A program made the translations under genes and the position numbers. Positions 10,010 to 20,507 of a stretch of 64,000 nt of DNA are shown one piece after another. Origin of the DNA: an uncultured SAR86 cluster bacterium (lineage in GTDB: Bacteria; Pseudomonadota; Gammaproteobacteria; Magnimaribacterales; D2472); contig CACECP010000005.1 of NCBI GenBank assembly GCA_902558095.1, positions 1 to 64,000 on the forward strand, read 5' to 3'. How positions within the stretch are numbered: position 1 is the first letter of the stretch; each line of letters starts with the position of its first letter. The notes below the pieces were generated by a model. The model searched no databases and was not told the origin of the DNA. It saw nothing but the letters and a program-made list of their open reading frames with translations.

Positions 10010-11203
10010 ATGAATGATTTAAATAAATTTCGTGAAAGTACTAAAAAATGGCTAGATGAAAATTGTCCCCCATCAATGAGAAGTGGAGCTGATCCAAGCA
10101 TACCAATTGATGAAGTCTGGGGAGGCAGAAATGCTAAATATAAAAATCCTGAATCCAAGCTATGGTTAGATAGAATGGGTGAAAAAGGATGGACCATGCC
10201 AACAGTTCCTAAGGAGTATGGCGGTGGTGGACTCACAAAAGAAGAAGTAAAGATATTAAATGAGGAAATGTTTCTTATTGGGGCTAAAGCCCCTTTATTG
10301 AGTTTTGGTATATGGATGTTGGCTCCTGTCCTTCTGGAATATGGAACTGAAGAGCAGAAGAAAGAGCATCTTCCAAAAATTATAAAAGGTGAAATTAGAT
10401 GGTGTCAGGGTTATTCCGAACCTGGTTCTGGATCAGATCTTGCAAGCCTGGCAACAAAAGCAGAAGATACAGGTACTAATTTTCTTGTTAATGGACAAAA
10501 AGTATGGACATCATATGCCGATAAGGCAGATTGGATTTTTGCACTTGTAAGGACTGGACCAAAAGAACCAAAGCATGATGGAATCAGTTTTCTCCTGATT
10601 GATATGGAAACTAAGGGAGTGAGCACAAAGCCAATAACTTTGATTTCAGGCAAATCGCCTTTTTGTGAAACTTTTTTTGATGACGTTAAAGTTCCTAAAA
10701 AGAATCTTATAGGCGAACTGAATGCAGGTTGGACGATAGCAAAAAAACTACTTCAACATGAAAGAGCTTTTATATCTAATTTTGGTCTAGCTGCAGGCAT
10801 GGGAAGCAGTAAAGATGTTGTTTCAATTGCTAAAAAACATCTTGGTGAAGAGAATGGCAAAATTAAAAATACTTTTTACAGATCTGAAATTTCTTCACAC
10901 AAAATTAAAGAGCATGCATTTGGATTAACTTTAAAACGAGCTGGAGATGAGGGAGGTAAAGCAAGTGCAACTGCTTCAATGTTTAAGTTATATGGAACAG
11001 AGCATAATAAAAAACGACATGAATTAATGGTTGCAGCATCTGGTATTAATGGAGTTGCATGGGATGGAGATGAATTTGAAGATGATGATAAAAACTTAAC
11101 TAGAGCATGGTTAAGAACTAAAGGAAATTCAATTGAAGGAGGGACTTCTGAGGTTCAATTAAATGTTATATCTAAAAGAGTACTTGGTCTCCCTACTCAG
11201 TAA
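10010..11203 (+). CDS. Acyl-CoA dehydrogenase
   Basis: 397 aa; WCQGYSEPGSGSDLASLATKAE, GNSIEGGTSEVQLNVISKRVLGLP. Confidence 0.9.
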   Translation: MNDLNKFRESTKKWLDENCPPSMRSGADPSIPIDEVWGGRNAKYKNPESKLWLDRMGEKGWTMPTVPKEYGGGGLTKEEVKILNEEMFLIGAKAPLLSFGIWMLAPVLLEYGTEEQKKEHLPKIIKGEIRWCQGYSEPGSGSDLASLATKAEDTGTNFLVNGQKVWTSYADKADWIFALVRTGPKEPKHDGISFLLIDMETKGVSTKPITLISGKSPFCETFFDDVKVPKKNLIGELNAGWTIAKKLLQHERAFISNFGLAAGMGSSKDVVSIAKKHLGEENGKIKNTFYRSEISSHKIKEHAFGLTLKRAGDEGGKASATASMFKLYGTEHNKKRHELMVAASGINGVAWDGDEFEDDDKNLTRAWLRTKGNSIEGGTSEVQLNVISKRVLGLPTQ

Positions 11204-11208
11204 TAAAA

Positions 11209-12348
11209 ATGAAATTAGTTTTAACAGAAGAAGAACAGTTTTTAAAGGATACTGCTAAAAACTTTGCTGATGAAAGATCTCCAATAACTCATTTTAGAGC
11301 TCTAAGAGATAACAATGATCCACTTCTATGGGATAAAGATTTATGGAGTGAAATGACCAAATTAGGATGGCCAGGGATATTGATACCAGAAGATTATGGT
11401 GGCTCTAATTTTGGTGTAACTGGTATAAGTGTTATTTTGAATGAATGTGCTAAAACTCTGACTCCCTCTCCATTGTTCGCTACTGGAGTTATAGGCGCAT
11501 ATTCAATTACAAATTATGGTACTGAAAAACAAAAAGAATTTTATCTTCCAAAGATTGTAAACGGTGAATTAACTACCGCTTTAGCTATAGATGAATCGAG
11601 TCATCACAATCCAGCTGATACAGAAATAATTGCTAAAAAACAAGGTTCTAGTTTTATTATTAATGGCAAAAAGACCTTTGTAATTGATGGAGCAAGTGCA
11701 GATTTAATAATTCTTCTGGCTAGAACTTCAGGAATCAAAGGCGATATGACAGGACTAACCTTATTTTTAGTCGATGCAAATTCTAATGGAATAGATAGAA
11801 GAAAACTCGATATGGCAGATTCTAGAAATTACGCCAATATAAATTTTAAAAATGTGGAAATACCTGACTCTGATATCTTAGGAGATCTTGAAACAGGTGG
11901 TGAAACTATAGAAAACATTCTTGATATTGGAAGAATAGCAATGGCATCTGAAATGCTAGGAAATGCAGAAGCGGCCTTTGAAACAACATTAGATTATTTA
12001 AAGCAAAGAAAACAATTTGGAGTTCTTATTGGTTCATTTCAAGCACTTCAACATAGAGCTGCAGAAATGTTTTGTGAAATAGAGCTTACAAAATCTTCTG
12101 TTATGGGAGCTATGAAAGCTGCAGATGAGGGATCTAATGAATTACAGAGGTTATCAAGCTTAGCAAAGACTATGGCTGGTGAAACTCTTCATTTGGTTTC
12201 CAATGAGGCAGTCCAAATGCATGGTGGTATAGGAGTCACAGACGAATATGATATTGGCTTCTTTCTTAAGAGAGCAAGGGTTGCTGAGCAAATATTTGGA
12301 AGTTCAAAATATCATACTGAAAGGTATGCCAATCTTAGTGGTTTTTAA
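11209..12348 (+). CDS. Acyl-CoA dehydrogenase
   Basis: 379 aa; RKQFGVLIGSFQALQHRAAEMFCEIE, VQMHGGIGVTDEYDIGFFLKRARV. Confidence 0.9.
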   Translation: MKLVLTEEEQFLKDTAKNFADERSPITHFRALRDNNDPLLWDKDLWSEMTKLGWPGILIPEDYGGSNFGVTGISVILNECAKTLTPSPLFATGVIGAYSITNYGTEKQKEFYLPKIVNGELTTALAIDESSHHNPADTEIIAKKQGSSFIINGKKTFVIDGASADLIILLARTSGIKGDMTGLTLFLVDANSNGIDRRKLDMADSRNYANINFKNVEIPDSDILGDLETGGETIENILDIGRIAMASEMLGNAEAAFETTLDYLKQRKQFGVLIGSFQALQHRAAEMFCEIELTKSSVMGAMKAADEGSNELQRLSSLAKTMAGETLHLVSNEAVQMHGGIGVTDEYDIGFFLKRARVAEQIFGSSKYHTERYANLSGF

Positions 12349-12362
12349 AAATTCAAACTAAT

Positions 12363-13250
12363 ATGAATATTATTAAATCTAATTTAATTGGGTTTATAAC
12401 GTTCATATTAATAATTGTTAATCTAACAATTGGATTTGGCATATTGGCTATTGTAAATATCCCCAGAATTATTATTCCATTTAATGCTTTTAAGATTGCT
12501 TTAAGTAAATTTTCTAATGTTCTAGGTGACTTAACCGTATATGGATTAAAACTTATCATGTTGTTGATGCATGGAAATACTATTCAAGTAACTGGTAATG
12601 AGGATGGTTTTGATAAATCAAAGTGGTATATGGCTATGTCAAATCATCAATCATGGGCTGATATTTTTGTATTATTGGTAACAGCAAACTATAAAATTCC
12701 ATTACTTAAATTTTTTATGAAAAAAGAATTAGCATGGATTCCTTTTATATTTCTAGCCAATAAAACTCTTAACATGCCTTTTGTAAATAGGCATTCTAAG
12801 AAAGCTATCGAAAAAAATCCTTCACTTAGATTTAAGGATTATGAAAATACATTAAAATCATGTAAAAGATTTCTAAGATGTCCTTCCACTATTTTTAGTT
12901 ATGCAGAAGGAACGAGATTTACAAAAGAGAAATATAAAAATCAAAACTCAACTTATAAAAATTTACTAATTCCTAAAACTGGTGGTATGGCAACGGCTTT
13001 ATCTGCAATGCCAAAGATAGATACATTGGTAGATTATTCTGTAGTCTATAAAAGTAATAAAAGAGGAGCATGGTCATTCCTTACAGGTGAAATGAAAGAT
13101 GTAAAAGTATTAATAAAGAAACATAAAATTCCTGAAAATCTTAAAGGAAAAAATTATTCAACTGACAGTCAATATAGAAAAGATTTTAAAAAATGGATTG
13201 AAGAAATTTGGGTTCAAAAAGATGCAGAAATTGAAAAATTAAAGCTCTAA
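12363..13250 (+). CDS. 1-acyl-glycerol-3-phosphate acyltransferase family protein
   Basis: 295 aa; SNHQSWADIFVLL (HxxxxD-type) and YAEGTRFT motifs. Confidence 0.82.
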   Translation: MNIIKSNLIGFITFILIIVNLTIGFGILAIVNIPRIIIPFNAFKIALSKFSNVLGDLTVYGLKLIMLLMHGNTIQVTGNEDGFDKSKWYMAMSNHQSWADIFVLLVTANYKIPLLKFFMKKELAWIPFIFLANKTLNMPFVNRHSKKAIEKNPSLRFKDYENTLKSCKRFLRCPSTIFSYAEGTRFTKEKYKNQNSTYKNLLIPKTGGMATALSAMPKIDTLVDYSVVYKSNKRGAWSFLTGEMKDVKVLIKKHKIPENLKGKNYSTDSQYRKDFKKWIEEIWVQKDAEIEKLKL

Positions 13251-13724
13251 TTCTTCTTTATTAACAACCCATCCATTAGTATCAACATATATCCAATAAC
13301 CAGGTTCTATATGGGCATTTCCTATTTTAATTGGTACGTCTTTTTCTCCAATTCCCTTTGATTTATCAGTTTTTTTTGGAAAAGAATTAAAAGCATATAT
13401 GCCAATATTAATATTTTTAATAACTTCAATATCTCTGATATAACCATTGGTAATAATACCAGCCCAATTATTTTCAAATGCAGTTTGAGCAATTTGATCT
13501 CCAACCATTGAACATAATTCTGATCCTGTATGACTAATGCATAAAACTTTTCCTTCTCCATTATTTTGAACTAATTCTTTTACAACGCTATTAGAATGCT
13601 CACATTTTGCAGTATGAATCTGGCCATAAAATTTATTTATTGCTCCATAAGAATTAAGAAATAATTCTCCAATTTGAATCTCATTATTTTCATCACAAAT
13701 ATCAGGCACTGTAAAATCTTTCAT
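13239..13724 (-). CDS. rraA: Ribonuclease E activity regulator RraA family protein
   Basis: 161 aa; TVPDICDENN..., GGTxx-like MVGDQIAQTAFENNWAGIITNGYIRDIEVI; overlaps the convergent upstream CDS by 12 nt. Confidence 0.85.
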   Translation of the reverse strand: MKDFTVPDICDENNEIQIGELFLNSYGAINKFYGQIHTAKCEHSNSVVKELVQNNGEGKVLCISHTGSELCSMVGDQIAQTAFENNWAGIITNGYIRDIEVIKNINIGIYAFNSFPKKTDKSKGIGEKDVPIKIGNAHIEPGYWIYVDTNGWVVNKEELEL

Positions 13725-13798
13725 AATGAATATTTTAATTCATTCTAAATTTAAAGTAAGTAATATAAACTATGATTAAAGGTTTTTAGGGAGCAATT

Positions 13799-14953
13799 AT
13801 GAAATCACAGATTTGCGATATTTTAAATATTGAATTTCCATTAGTAGCGTTCAGCCATTGTAGAGATGTAGTAGCAGCTGTATCAAAAGCGGGAGGAATG
13901 GGCGTCCTAGGTGCTGTTGGCCTTACTCCTGAAAAATTAGAGATAGAATTAAATTGGATTGATGAAAATGTTGGGGGTAAACCTTATGGTGTAGATGTGC
14001 TAGTACCAAACTCCTATGTTGGCAAAGGAGAAAATCTGACAACTGATGATCTTAGAGCCATGATTCCTCAAGAACATAGAGAATTTAGAGCAGATATTCT
14101 TGATAGACATGATATTGATTCATCTGATCTTAGAGGTGATACAGAATCTCAGAAAGCAGAACAAGGTTCAAATCAAGTCCTAGGTGCAGGTCTTGATGGG
14201 GCCAAAGAGGTGCTGGAAGTTGCATTTTCACATCCCATTGGTCTTGTTGCTAATGCCTTAGGAGTTCCACCTAAATGGATGCTAGATATGGGTAAAGAAA
14301 ATAACGTGCCAGTGGCAGCCCTTGTTGGTGCTAAGCAACATGCGGTTAAGCAAGCTGAAGCTGGGGTAGATATAATTGTTGTATCAGGAACTGAAGGTGG
14401 TGGTCATTGTGGAAGTGTATCAACTATGGTTTTAGTCCCAGAGGTGCGTCGAGCACTTAATCCTTATGGAAATGTCCCAATTCTTGCTGCTGGAGGTATT
14501 TGCACAGGCGAGCAAATGGCAGGAATAATGGCTATGGGTGCTGATGGAGTTTGGTGTGCATCGGTTTTTCTTCCAACTATCGAAGCTGAAACATCTGATA
14601 ATATAAAAGAAAAATTAGTAGCTGCATCTTCAAGTCACACTGTTAGATCAAAAAGTAGAACTGGAAAACACTCTAGACAATTAACATCTCCCTGGGTTGA
14701 AGCATGGGAAGATAAAAATGCTCCTGAGCCTCTTCCAATGCCACTTCAAACAATGGTTAGCGAGCCTGCGCTGAAAAAAGTTGCCGATCAAGCGGCTATT
14801 GGACATGAAGGAGCAAAACAACTTGAAACATATTGGGTCGGCCAAGGAATTGGTTTAGTTAATGAAACAATAAGTGCTGGTCAGACAGTGCAAAAATTTA
14901 AAGAAGAATTTATTGAATCTTACGAAAGGATAAACAATTTTTTTAACGAATAA
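13799..14953 (+). CDS. Nitronate monooxygenase / 2-nitropropane dioxygenase family
   Basis: 384 aa; VAAVSKAGGMGVLGAVGLTPEKL, GTEGGGHCGSVSTMVLVPEV, AAGGICTGEQMAGIMAMGADGVWCAS. Confidence 0.87.
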   Translation: MKSQICDILNIEFPLVAFSHCRDVVAAVSKAGGMGVLGAVGLTPEKLEIELNWIDENVGGKPYGVDVLVPNSYVGKGENLTTDDLRAMIPQEHREFRADILDRHDIDSSDLRGDTESQKAEQGSNQVLGAGLDGAKEVLEVAFSHPIGLVANALGVPPKWMLDMGKENNVPVAALVGAKQHAVKQAEAGVDIIVVSGTEGGGHCGSVSTMVLVPEVRRALNPYGNVPILAAGGICTGEQMAGIMAMGADGVWCASVFLPTIEAETSDNIKEKLVAASSSHTVRSKSRTGKHSRQLTSPWVEAWEDKNAPEPLPMPLQTMVSEPALKKVADQAAIGHEGAKQLETYWVGQGIGLVNETISAGQTVQKFKEEFIESYERINNFFNE

Positions 14954-14970
14954 AAAACAATAATTATATT

Positions 14971-16902
14971 TTGGTTATTATTTTAAGAAAGTTTCTAAAA
15001 TTCATCAGGCTTTTATTTCTTTTAATAATCTTGTATTTATGTCTTGATTATCTTAATCCGATAGAAAGAATAAAAATAAAAAATGCATTATATGAAGATG
15101 TTAAACCTCTAAAGATTGATGGTTACTCATTTAGAGATTTAAATAAAAATAATATTTTAGATGTTTATGAAGATCATAGATTAAATTCTAAGATTCGTAC
15201 TGAAGATTTACTTAACAAGATGACGCTTGAAGAAAAAGTAGGTCAAATGTTTCATCCTCCATTCACATTAAATCCAGATATATGGATGTTAATTTATGAA
15301 ATAGCTATAAGAGGCAATCAATTAACTGAGTCTCAGATTTTGTTTGACAATATCTCTCACTTTAATTTGTATGGCAATCCAAGCCCAGAAACTCTTGCTA
15401 AAGAAATTAATAATTTTCAAGAAGTTGCATCCAGAACAAGATTAGGTATACCAGTAACAATTAGCTCAGACCCTATCCATGAAGTTCCTAAAGGCGGTGG
15501 GGTTGCATCTTTTTCGGTTGATGGATTTTCAAAATGGCCATCACAGCTAGGGTTCGCAGCCACTAATAATCCGGATATTGTTAAAGAATTTGCTGAAATA
15601 GCAAAAGAGGAATATTTGGCTGTTGGAATTAGGACTGCTCTTCATCCTATGTCAGATTTAGCAACAGAACCGAGATGGGCTAGAAACTTCGGTACATTTG
15701 GTTCAAGCGCACAAATATCTAGTGAAATGACCATTGCTTATATGAATGGTTTTCAAGGGAAAAAAATAGATAAGAACAGTGTTTTAACAATGGTGAAACA
15801 TTTTCCTGGAGGAGGACCACAAAAGGATGGACTAGATGCTCATTTATTTAGTGGAAAAGACCAGATTTATCCAGGCAATAACTTTGAATATCATTTAATC
15901 CCTTTTAAAGAAGCCGTTAAAAACAATCTGAAAGTAATAATGCCTTATTATGGAATTCCAGTTGATCAAACCCAAGAGAATGTTGCTATGGCTTTTAATG
16001 AATACATTCTTACAGATTTATTAAGGGAGAATATTGGATTTAATGGAGTGATATGTTCAGATTGGGGAATAATTACTGGTCGACATTGGGGCGTAGATGA
16101 TCTTTCAATTGAACAGAGATATGAAAAGTCTATACAAGCAGGAGTAGATCAATATGGTGGAGAAACCGATACATCATATTTAATAAAGCTAGTCAAAGAA
16201 AATAAAATACCTGAAAGCAGAATAGATGATTCAGTTAGAAGAATCCTAATAAATAAGTTTGAGCTTGGTTTATTTGATAATCCATATGTGGATGTAAGTA
16301 AAGTAAAACATAAAGTCAATACTCAAAAAAATATTGAAGCTGGTCTTCTTGCACAAAGAAGGTCATTAGTTCTATTAGAGAACAATGGAATATTACCGCT
16401 TAAAAAAGAAAGTAAGGTTTTTATTGATGGATTGAATAAGGAGATTGGTAAAAAATTTGGTAACGTTGTAAATAGCCCTTCAGAGGCTGATGTAATAATA
16501 ATGTACATTCATACCGTTTTTAACGGAAATCAAGAATCAGGTATTAACAGAATATTTGATAATTTTTTAAGTAAACTTTTTCCAAATGGGGATTTGATGT
16601 TTGAAAATGATATAAATGATAAGGTTGATGAATATTCTAAACAAAAAGAATTAATTGTTATCGTAGATTTAAATAGGCCAGCAATCTTAGATCATATAAA
16701 AAAATCTTCATCTGGTTTAATTGGTACTTTTGGAGTTTCTGATCAGATTATTTTTGAAGGCATATATGGAAGTTTCAATCCTACTGGAAAACTACCATTT
16801 GAAATACCCTCTTCAATGGAAGAAGTTCACAATCAAAAAGAGGATTTACCAGATGATACAATTAATCCTACATATGAATTTGGTTATGGAATCAGCTACT
16901 AA
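14971..16902 (+). CDS. Glycoside hydrolase family 3 protein (beta-glucosidase-like), membrane-anchored or secreted
   Basis: 643 aa from TTG start; N-terminal hydrophobic segment, KMTLEEKVGQMFHP, VKHFPGGGPQKDGLDAH, GVICSDWGIITG. Confidence 0.85.
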   Translation: MVIILRKFLKFIRLLFLLIILYLCLDYLNPIERIKIKNALYEDVKPLKIDGYSFRDLNKNNILDVYEDHRLNSKIRTEDLLNKMTLEEKVGQMFHPPFTLNPDIWMLIYEIAIRGNQLTESQILFDNISHFNLYGNPSPETLAKEINNFQEVASRTRLGIPVTISSDPIHEVPKGGGVASFSVDGFSKWPSQLGFAATNNPDIVKEFAEIAKEEYLAVGIRTALHPMSDLATEPRWARNFGTFGSSAQISSEMTIAYMNGFQGKKIDKNSVLTMVKHFPGGGPQKDGLDAHLFSGKDQIYPGNNFEYHLIPFKEAVKNNLKVIMPYYGIPVDQTQENVAMAFNEYILTDLLRENIGFNGVICSDWGIITGRHWGVDDLSIEQRYEKSIQAGVDQYGGETDTSYLIKLVKENKIPESRIDDSVRRILINKFELGLFDNPYVDVSKVKHKVNTQKNIEAGLLAQRRSLVLLENNGILPLKKESKVFIDGLNKEIGKKFGNVVNSPSEADVIIMYIHTVFNGNQESGINRIFDNFLSKLFPNGDLMFENDINDKVDEYSKQKELIVIVDLNRPAILDHIKKSSSGLIGTFGVSDQIIFEGIYGSFNPTGKLPFEIPSSMEEVHNQKEDLPDDTINPTYEFGYGISY

Positions 16903-18148
16903 TATTCTTCCTTTCAATGAATTCCAGAACCGTCGCATTTATACAATATCTCGGCATTCCATTTGGTCCATCATCAAAAACATGACCAAGATGTATGTCA
17001 GAAGATACAGATCGTATTTCTGTTCTTTCCATACCATAACTATTATCAGGCAACTCATAAACCGAACCATCAACAGGTTTTGTAAATGAAAGCCAACCTG
17101 ATCTTGAAACAAATCTATCTTTGGTATCAAATAGAGGCTCGCCACTTAATTTATCAATAAATACTCCATCTGGAGTATCCTTAAATATTTGATATTCTTT
17201 ACAAAATCTAGCGTCAGTTCCTTTGTTAAAAGCAACATCATAAGCCTCAGTATTGCCTAATTTAAATTTTCCTAGCAATTGATAAAATTCTTTTGGTGAA
17301 AGATAGCCCTGATATCCAAATACCTCTATTCCATTTTCAATAAAAAGAATTGAAGGTGTTGCCCATGTTGGGGATTGAATTTTTAAACCATGCAGCTGAT
17401 CAGATGTTCTATAAGACAACGGTATACTTCCCTTATACTCATTTGTAATATTCTCCTTTAACTTATCACAATATGGACAATAGGTTTGTGAGTCTAAAAT
17501 TAAAATATGCTTACCTAATAAAAGACTGTCATTATTAAGCAGATCTTTATCTTTTTCAGAAAAAACAATGCCGGTAGATAAATCAGGACAATAGCCATTT
17601 GGATTTTTTTTAAGATAATCTTGATGATATTCCTCAGCTAGATGGAAGTTATCTAATGGCTCTAATTTAGTTTTAATATTGCCGTATCCAGAAGCAAAAA
17701 GTAGCTTTTGATATTCTTCAATTATCTCTAATGCAATATTTTTTTGATTCTCGTTTGAAAATAGAATTGTAGATCTATATTGGGTTCCAACATCATTACC
17801 TTGTCTATTTAATTGAGTTGGATCATGTGTTTCAAAAAAATGTTTTAATATTTCTTCAAGAGTAATTGCGTTATTGTTAAATGTAACTTTGACAACTTCA
17901 GCATAATTATTTTCATTATATTTATTTTTGAATTGAATAATTGATCTGTAATTAGGTTTTATTCCATAACCATTAGCATATCCAGATTCTGCATTAACTA
18001 CTCCTTCTAAGGACTCATAACCTTTCTCTGCTCCCCAAAAACATCCAGAACCTAAATATATTGTTTGTATATGATTTGTCTGATTTGCAGAAATATTCAT
18101 TACAGATGTAATTAAAAAACATATTAGAAATTTATTTATTTTCTTCAT
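16892..18148 (-). CDS. Peptide methionine sulfoxide reductase fusion: MsrA - thioredoxin-fold - MsrB
   Basis: 418 aa with signal peptide; MsrA GSGCFWGAEKGYESLEGV, central YCPYCDKL thioredoxin/glutaredoxin-like CxxC, C-terminal MsrB HLGHVFDDGPNGMPRYCINATVLEFI. Confidence 0.87.
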   Translation of the reverse strand: MKKINKFLICFLITSVMNISANQTNHIQTIYLGSGCFWGAEKGYESLEGVVNAESGYANGYGIKPNYRSIIQFKNKYNENNYAEVVKVTFNNNAITLEEILKHFFETHDPTQLNRQGNDVGTQYRSTILFSNENQKNIALEIIEEYQKLLFASGYGNIKTKLEPLDNFHLAEEYHQDYLKKNPNGYCPDLSTGIVFSEKDKDLLNNDSLLLGKHILILDSQTYCPYCDKLKENITNEYKGSIPLSYRTSDQLHGLKIQSPTWATPSILFIENGIEVFGYQGYLSPKEFYQLLGKFKLGNTEAYDVAFNKGTDARFCKEYQIFKDTPDGVFIDKLSGEPLFDTKDRFVSRSGWLSFTKPVDGSVYELPDNSYGMERTEIRSVSSDIHLGHVFDDGPNGMPRYCINATVLEFIERKNISS

Positions 18149-18752
18149 ATTTATAGCCTTTGCTTTTTATAAATGCTGGTCGTGAAAAAAGATTTTCTGA
18201 CCATCTTTTAATATTTGGTTTTAATGCTTGCTCAATGCCAAGAGCTTGAGCTAAATTTATTGCATAACTTACACAAATATCAGCTAGAGTAAAACGGTTT
18301 GAGCATAAATACTCTTTATTTTCTAATGAGTGCTCCAGTAACTTCAATCTTGATACAAACCACCTGCTATATCCCTCTACAGCAGCATCAGCAACACCAG
18401 GTTCTTGAAATTTATATCTTAAAACAACGGTTTGAGGAAAGGTTAAAGTTGCATCAGAATGAAATAACCAATTTAAATAATTAGGATAATCTTCCTCATC
18501 TGGTCTAACTTGCAGATCGGTTGGGCCATATTTTTCAACAAAATATTGTGAAATTGCTACTGATTCTGTCATTTCTATATCACCATCAATCATATATGGT
18601 ACGGTGCCAAGAATATTTACATTTAAATATTCTTTCATAAATACCCTTGGAGGAAATGGCATCATAATTAACTCATAATCCAAGCCCATCTCTTCAGCTG
18701 TCCAAATGGGACGCATTGCTCGAGAGTTTTCAGTACCGTAAATTTTTATCAT
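18132..18752 (-). CDS. Glutathione S-transferase family protein
   Basis: 206 aa; NSRAMRPIWTAEEMGLDYELI, GTVPYMIDGDIEMTESVAISQYF, FTLADICVSYAI. Confidence 0.85.
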   Translation of the reverse strand: MIKIYGTENSRAMRPIWTAEEMGLDYELIMMPFPPRVFMKEYLNVNILGTVPYMIDGDIEMTESVAISQYFVEKYGPTDLQVRPDEEDYPNYLNWLFHSDATLTFPQTVVLRYKFQEPGVADAAVEGYSRWFVSRLKLLEHSLENKEYLCSNRFTLADICVSYAINLAQALGIEQALKPNIKRWSENLFSRPAFIKSKGYKYEENK

Positions 18753-18845
18753 TTTTTTAATACGTGGAATTTGTATTTTACATCTTATAATTGGTAATAT
18801 TAACGATATTATATTACCATTAAGATTAATTTAGATATTAAAACT

Positions 18846-20507
18846 ATGAAACAAAAAAATATTGCGCCAAAGTTAAAATCAAATTTGGACATTAAATCTA
18901 AACAATACGTTAAAAACAAAGAAATGATGCTTGATAAGCTTAAATTTCTTGATGGGCTTCTTGATCTTGCTGAAATTGGTGGGGGCATGCATCATCATGA
19001 GCGCTTGGCAAAAAGAGGAAAAATGCCTGTTAGAGAAAGAGTTATAAATGTCTTGGATGATGATAGTCCATTCCTTGAAATTCAACCATTTGCAGCCTAT
19101 GGAACAAATAACTATAACGTAGGTGGTGGATGCGTATCTGGAGTAGGTATTATATCTGGAGTTGAATGTGTAATATTTGCAAATGATCCAACCGTAAAAG
19201 CTGGTGCGATGACAGTTTATGTTGGTGAGAAATGGAAAAGAGCGAAAGAAATTTCAAGAGAAAATAAAATTCCTTTTATTAGTTTTGTAGAATCTGCTGG
19301 GGGTGATCTTAGTGTCTCAAATTCTAATGAAGGTAACAATCCACCAATAGCACCTACACTGCAACAAGGTCATTTTGCATCAACTGGAAGATTCTTCTAC
19401 GAAATGACAGAACTATCAAAATTAAGAATACCAGTTATATCTGTTGTTTTTGGATCATCTACAGCTGGTGGTGCTTATCAACCTGGTATGTCTGATTACA
19501 ACATTTTTATTAAAGATCAATCAAAGGCATTTCTAGCAGGTCCTCCTCTTGTAAAAATGGCAACTGGTGAAGAGTCTGATGACGAGACTCTTGGAGGGGC
19601 TCAGATGCATTCTGAAGTCTCCGGTCTATCAGATTATTTAGCAGAAGATGAGATGGATGCACTAAGGATATGCAGAGAGGTTGTCTCTCATCTTAATTGG
19701 TCAAAAAATGGCCCTGAGCCAAGAATAAAATCTTCTGAACCTATTTATGATAAAGAAGAGTTATTGGGAATTTTAAGTGAAGATTTAAAATCAGCTGTTG
19801 ATATAAAAGAAATAATAGCTAGATTTGTTGATGGTTCTCGATTTGAAGAATTTAAACCTTTATATGGCTCATCTTTGGTATGTGGTTGGGCTAGTGTTCA
19901 TGGATATCAAATAGGAATTATTGGTAATAATGGTCCAATTTATCCAGAATCAGCTGAAAAAGGGGCAAGCTTCATTCAACTTTGTAATAAAAGAAATATA
20001 CCATTAATTTTTTTACATAATGTTACTGGTTTTCTCGTTGGAAAAGATTTTGAAAGACAGGGAATAATTAAGAAAGGTTCGCAATTAATTAATGCTGTCT
20101 CCAATTCAATGGTGCCTCATATTACTTTTATTGTTGGGGCATCTTATGGAGCTGGAACATATGCTATGTCCGGAAAAGCATTCAATAATAGATTTACCTT
20201 CTTGTGGCCTACAGCAAAGATTGCGGTAATGGGTCCAGAACAGATGGCTGGGGTTATGTCAATCGTAAGAAAAGCAAAAGCAAAAAGAGATGGAAAGGCT
20301 TTTGATGAAAAAGCTGACGAGCAGTTAAAAATAATGGTGGTAGATTATCTTGAAAAATTATCTCATGGCCTAGTTGCAAGCAGCATGCTTACAGATGATG
20401 GAATTATTGATCCTAGGGATACTAGAGATGTAATAGGTTTTTGCTTATCTATAGTTAGCAATAATGAGATTGAAGGTGCAAAAGAATACGGAGTATTTAG
20501 ATTATGA
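18846..20507 (+). CDS. Acyl-CoA carboxylase carboxyltransferase (beta) subunit, methylcrotonyl/geranyl-CoA type
   Basis: 553 aa; GGGCVSGVGIISGVECVIFANDPTVKAGAMT, VFGSSTAGGAYQPGMSDYNIFIKDQSKAFLAGPPLVKMATGE. Confidence 0.9.
   Translation: MKQKNIAPKLKSNLDIKSKQYVKNKEMMLDKLKFLDGLLDLAEIGGGMHHHERLAKRGKMPVRERVINVLDDDSPFLEIQPFAAYGTNNYNVGGGCVSGVGIISGVECVIFANDPTVKAGAMTVYVGEKWKRAKEISRENKIPFISFVESAGGDLSVSNSNEGNNPPIAPTLQQGHFASTGRFFYEMTELSKLRIPVISVVFGSSTAGGAYQPGMSDYNIFIKDQSKAFLAGPPLVKMATGEESDDETLGGAQMHSEVSGLSDYLAEDEMDALRICREVVSHLNWSKNGPEPRIKSSEPIYDKEELLGILSEDLKSAVDIKEIIARFVDGSRFEEFKPLYGSSLVCGWASVHGYQIGIIGNNGPIYPESAEKGASFIQLCNKRNIPLIFLHNVTGFLVGKDFERQGIIKKGSQLINAVSNSMVPHITFIVGASYGAGTYAMSGKAFNNRFTFLWPTAKIAVMGPEQMAGVMSIVRKAKAKRDGKAFDEKADEQLKIMVVDYLEKLSHGLVASSMLTDDGIIDPRDTRDVIGFCLSIVSNNEIEGAKEYGVFRL

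Noticed and set aside
16721-17089. 122-aa ORF spanning the GH3/MsrAB junction
   Set aside because: Overlaps two strongly supported genes; composition is that of a shadow frame.
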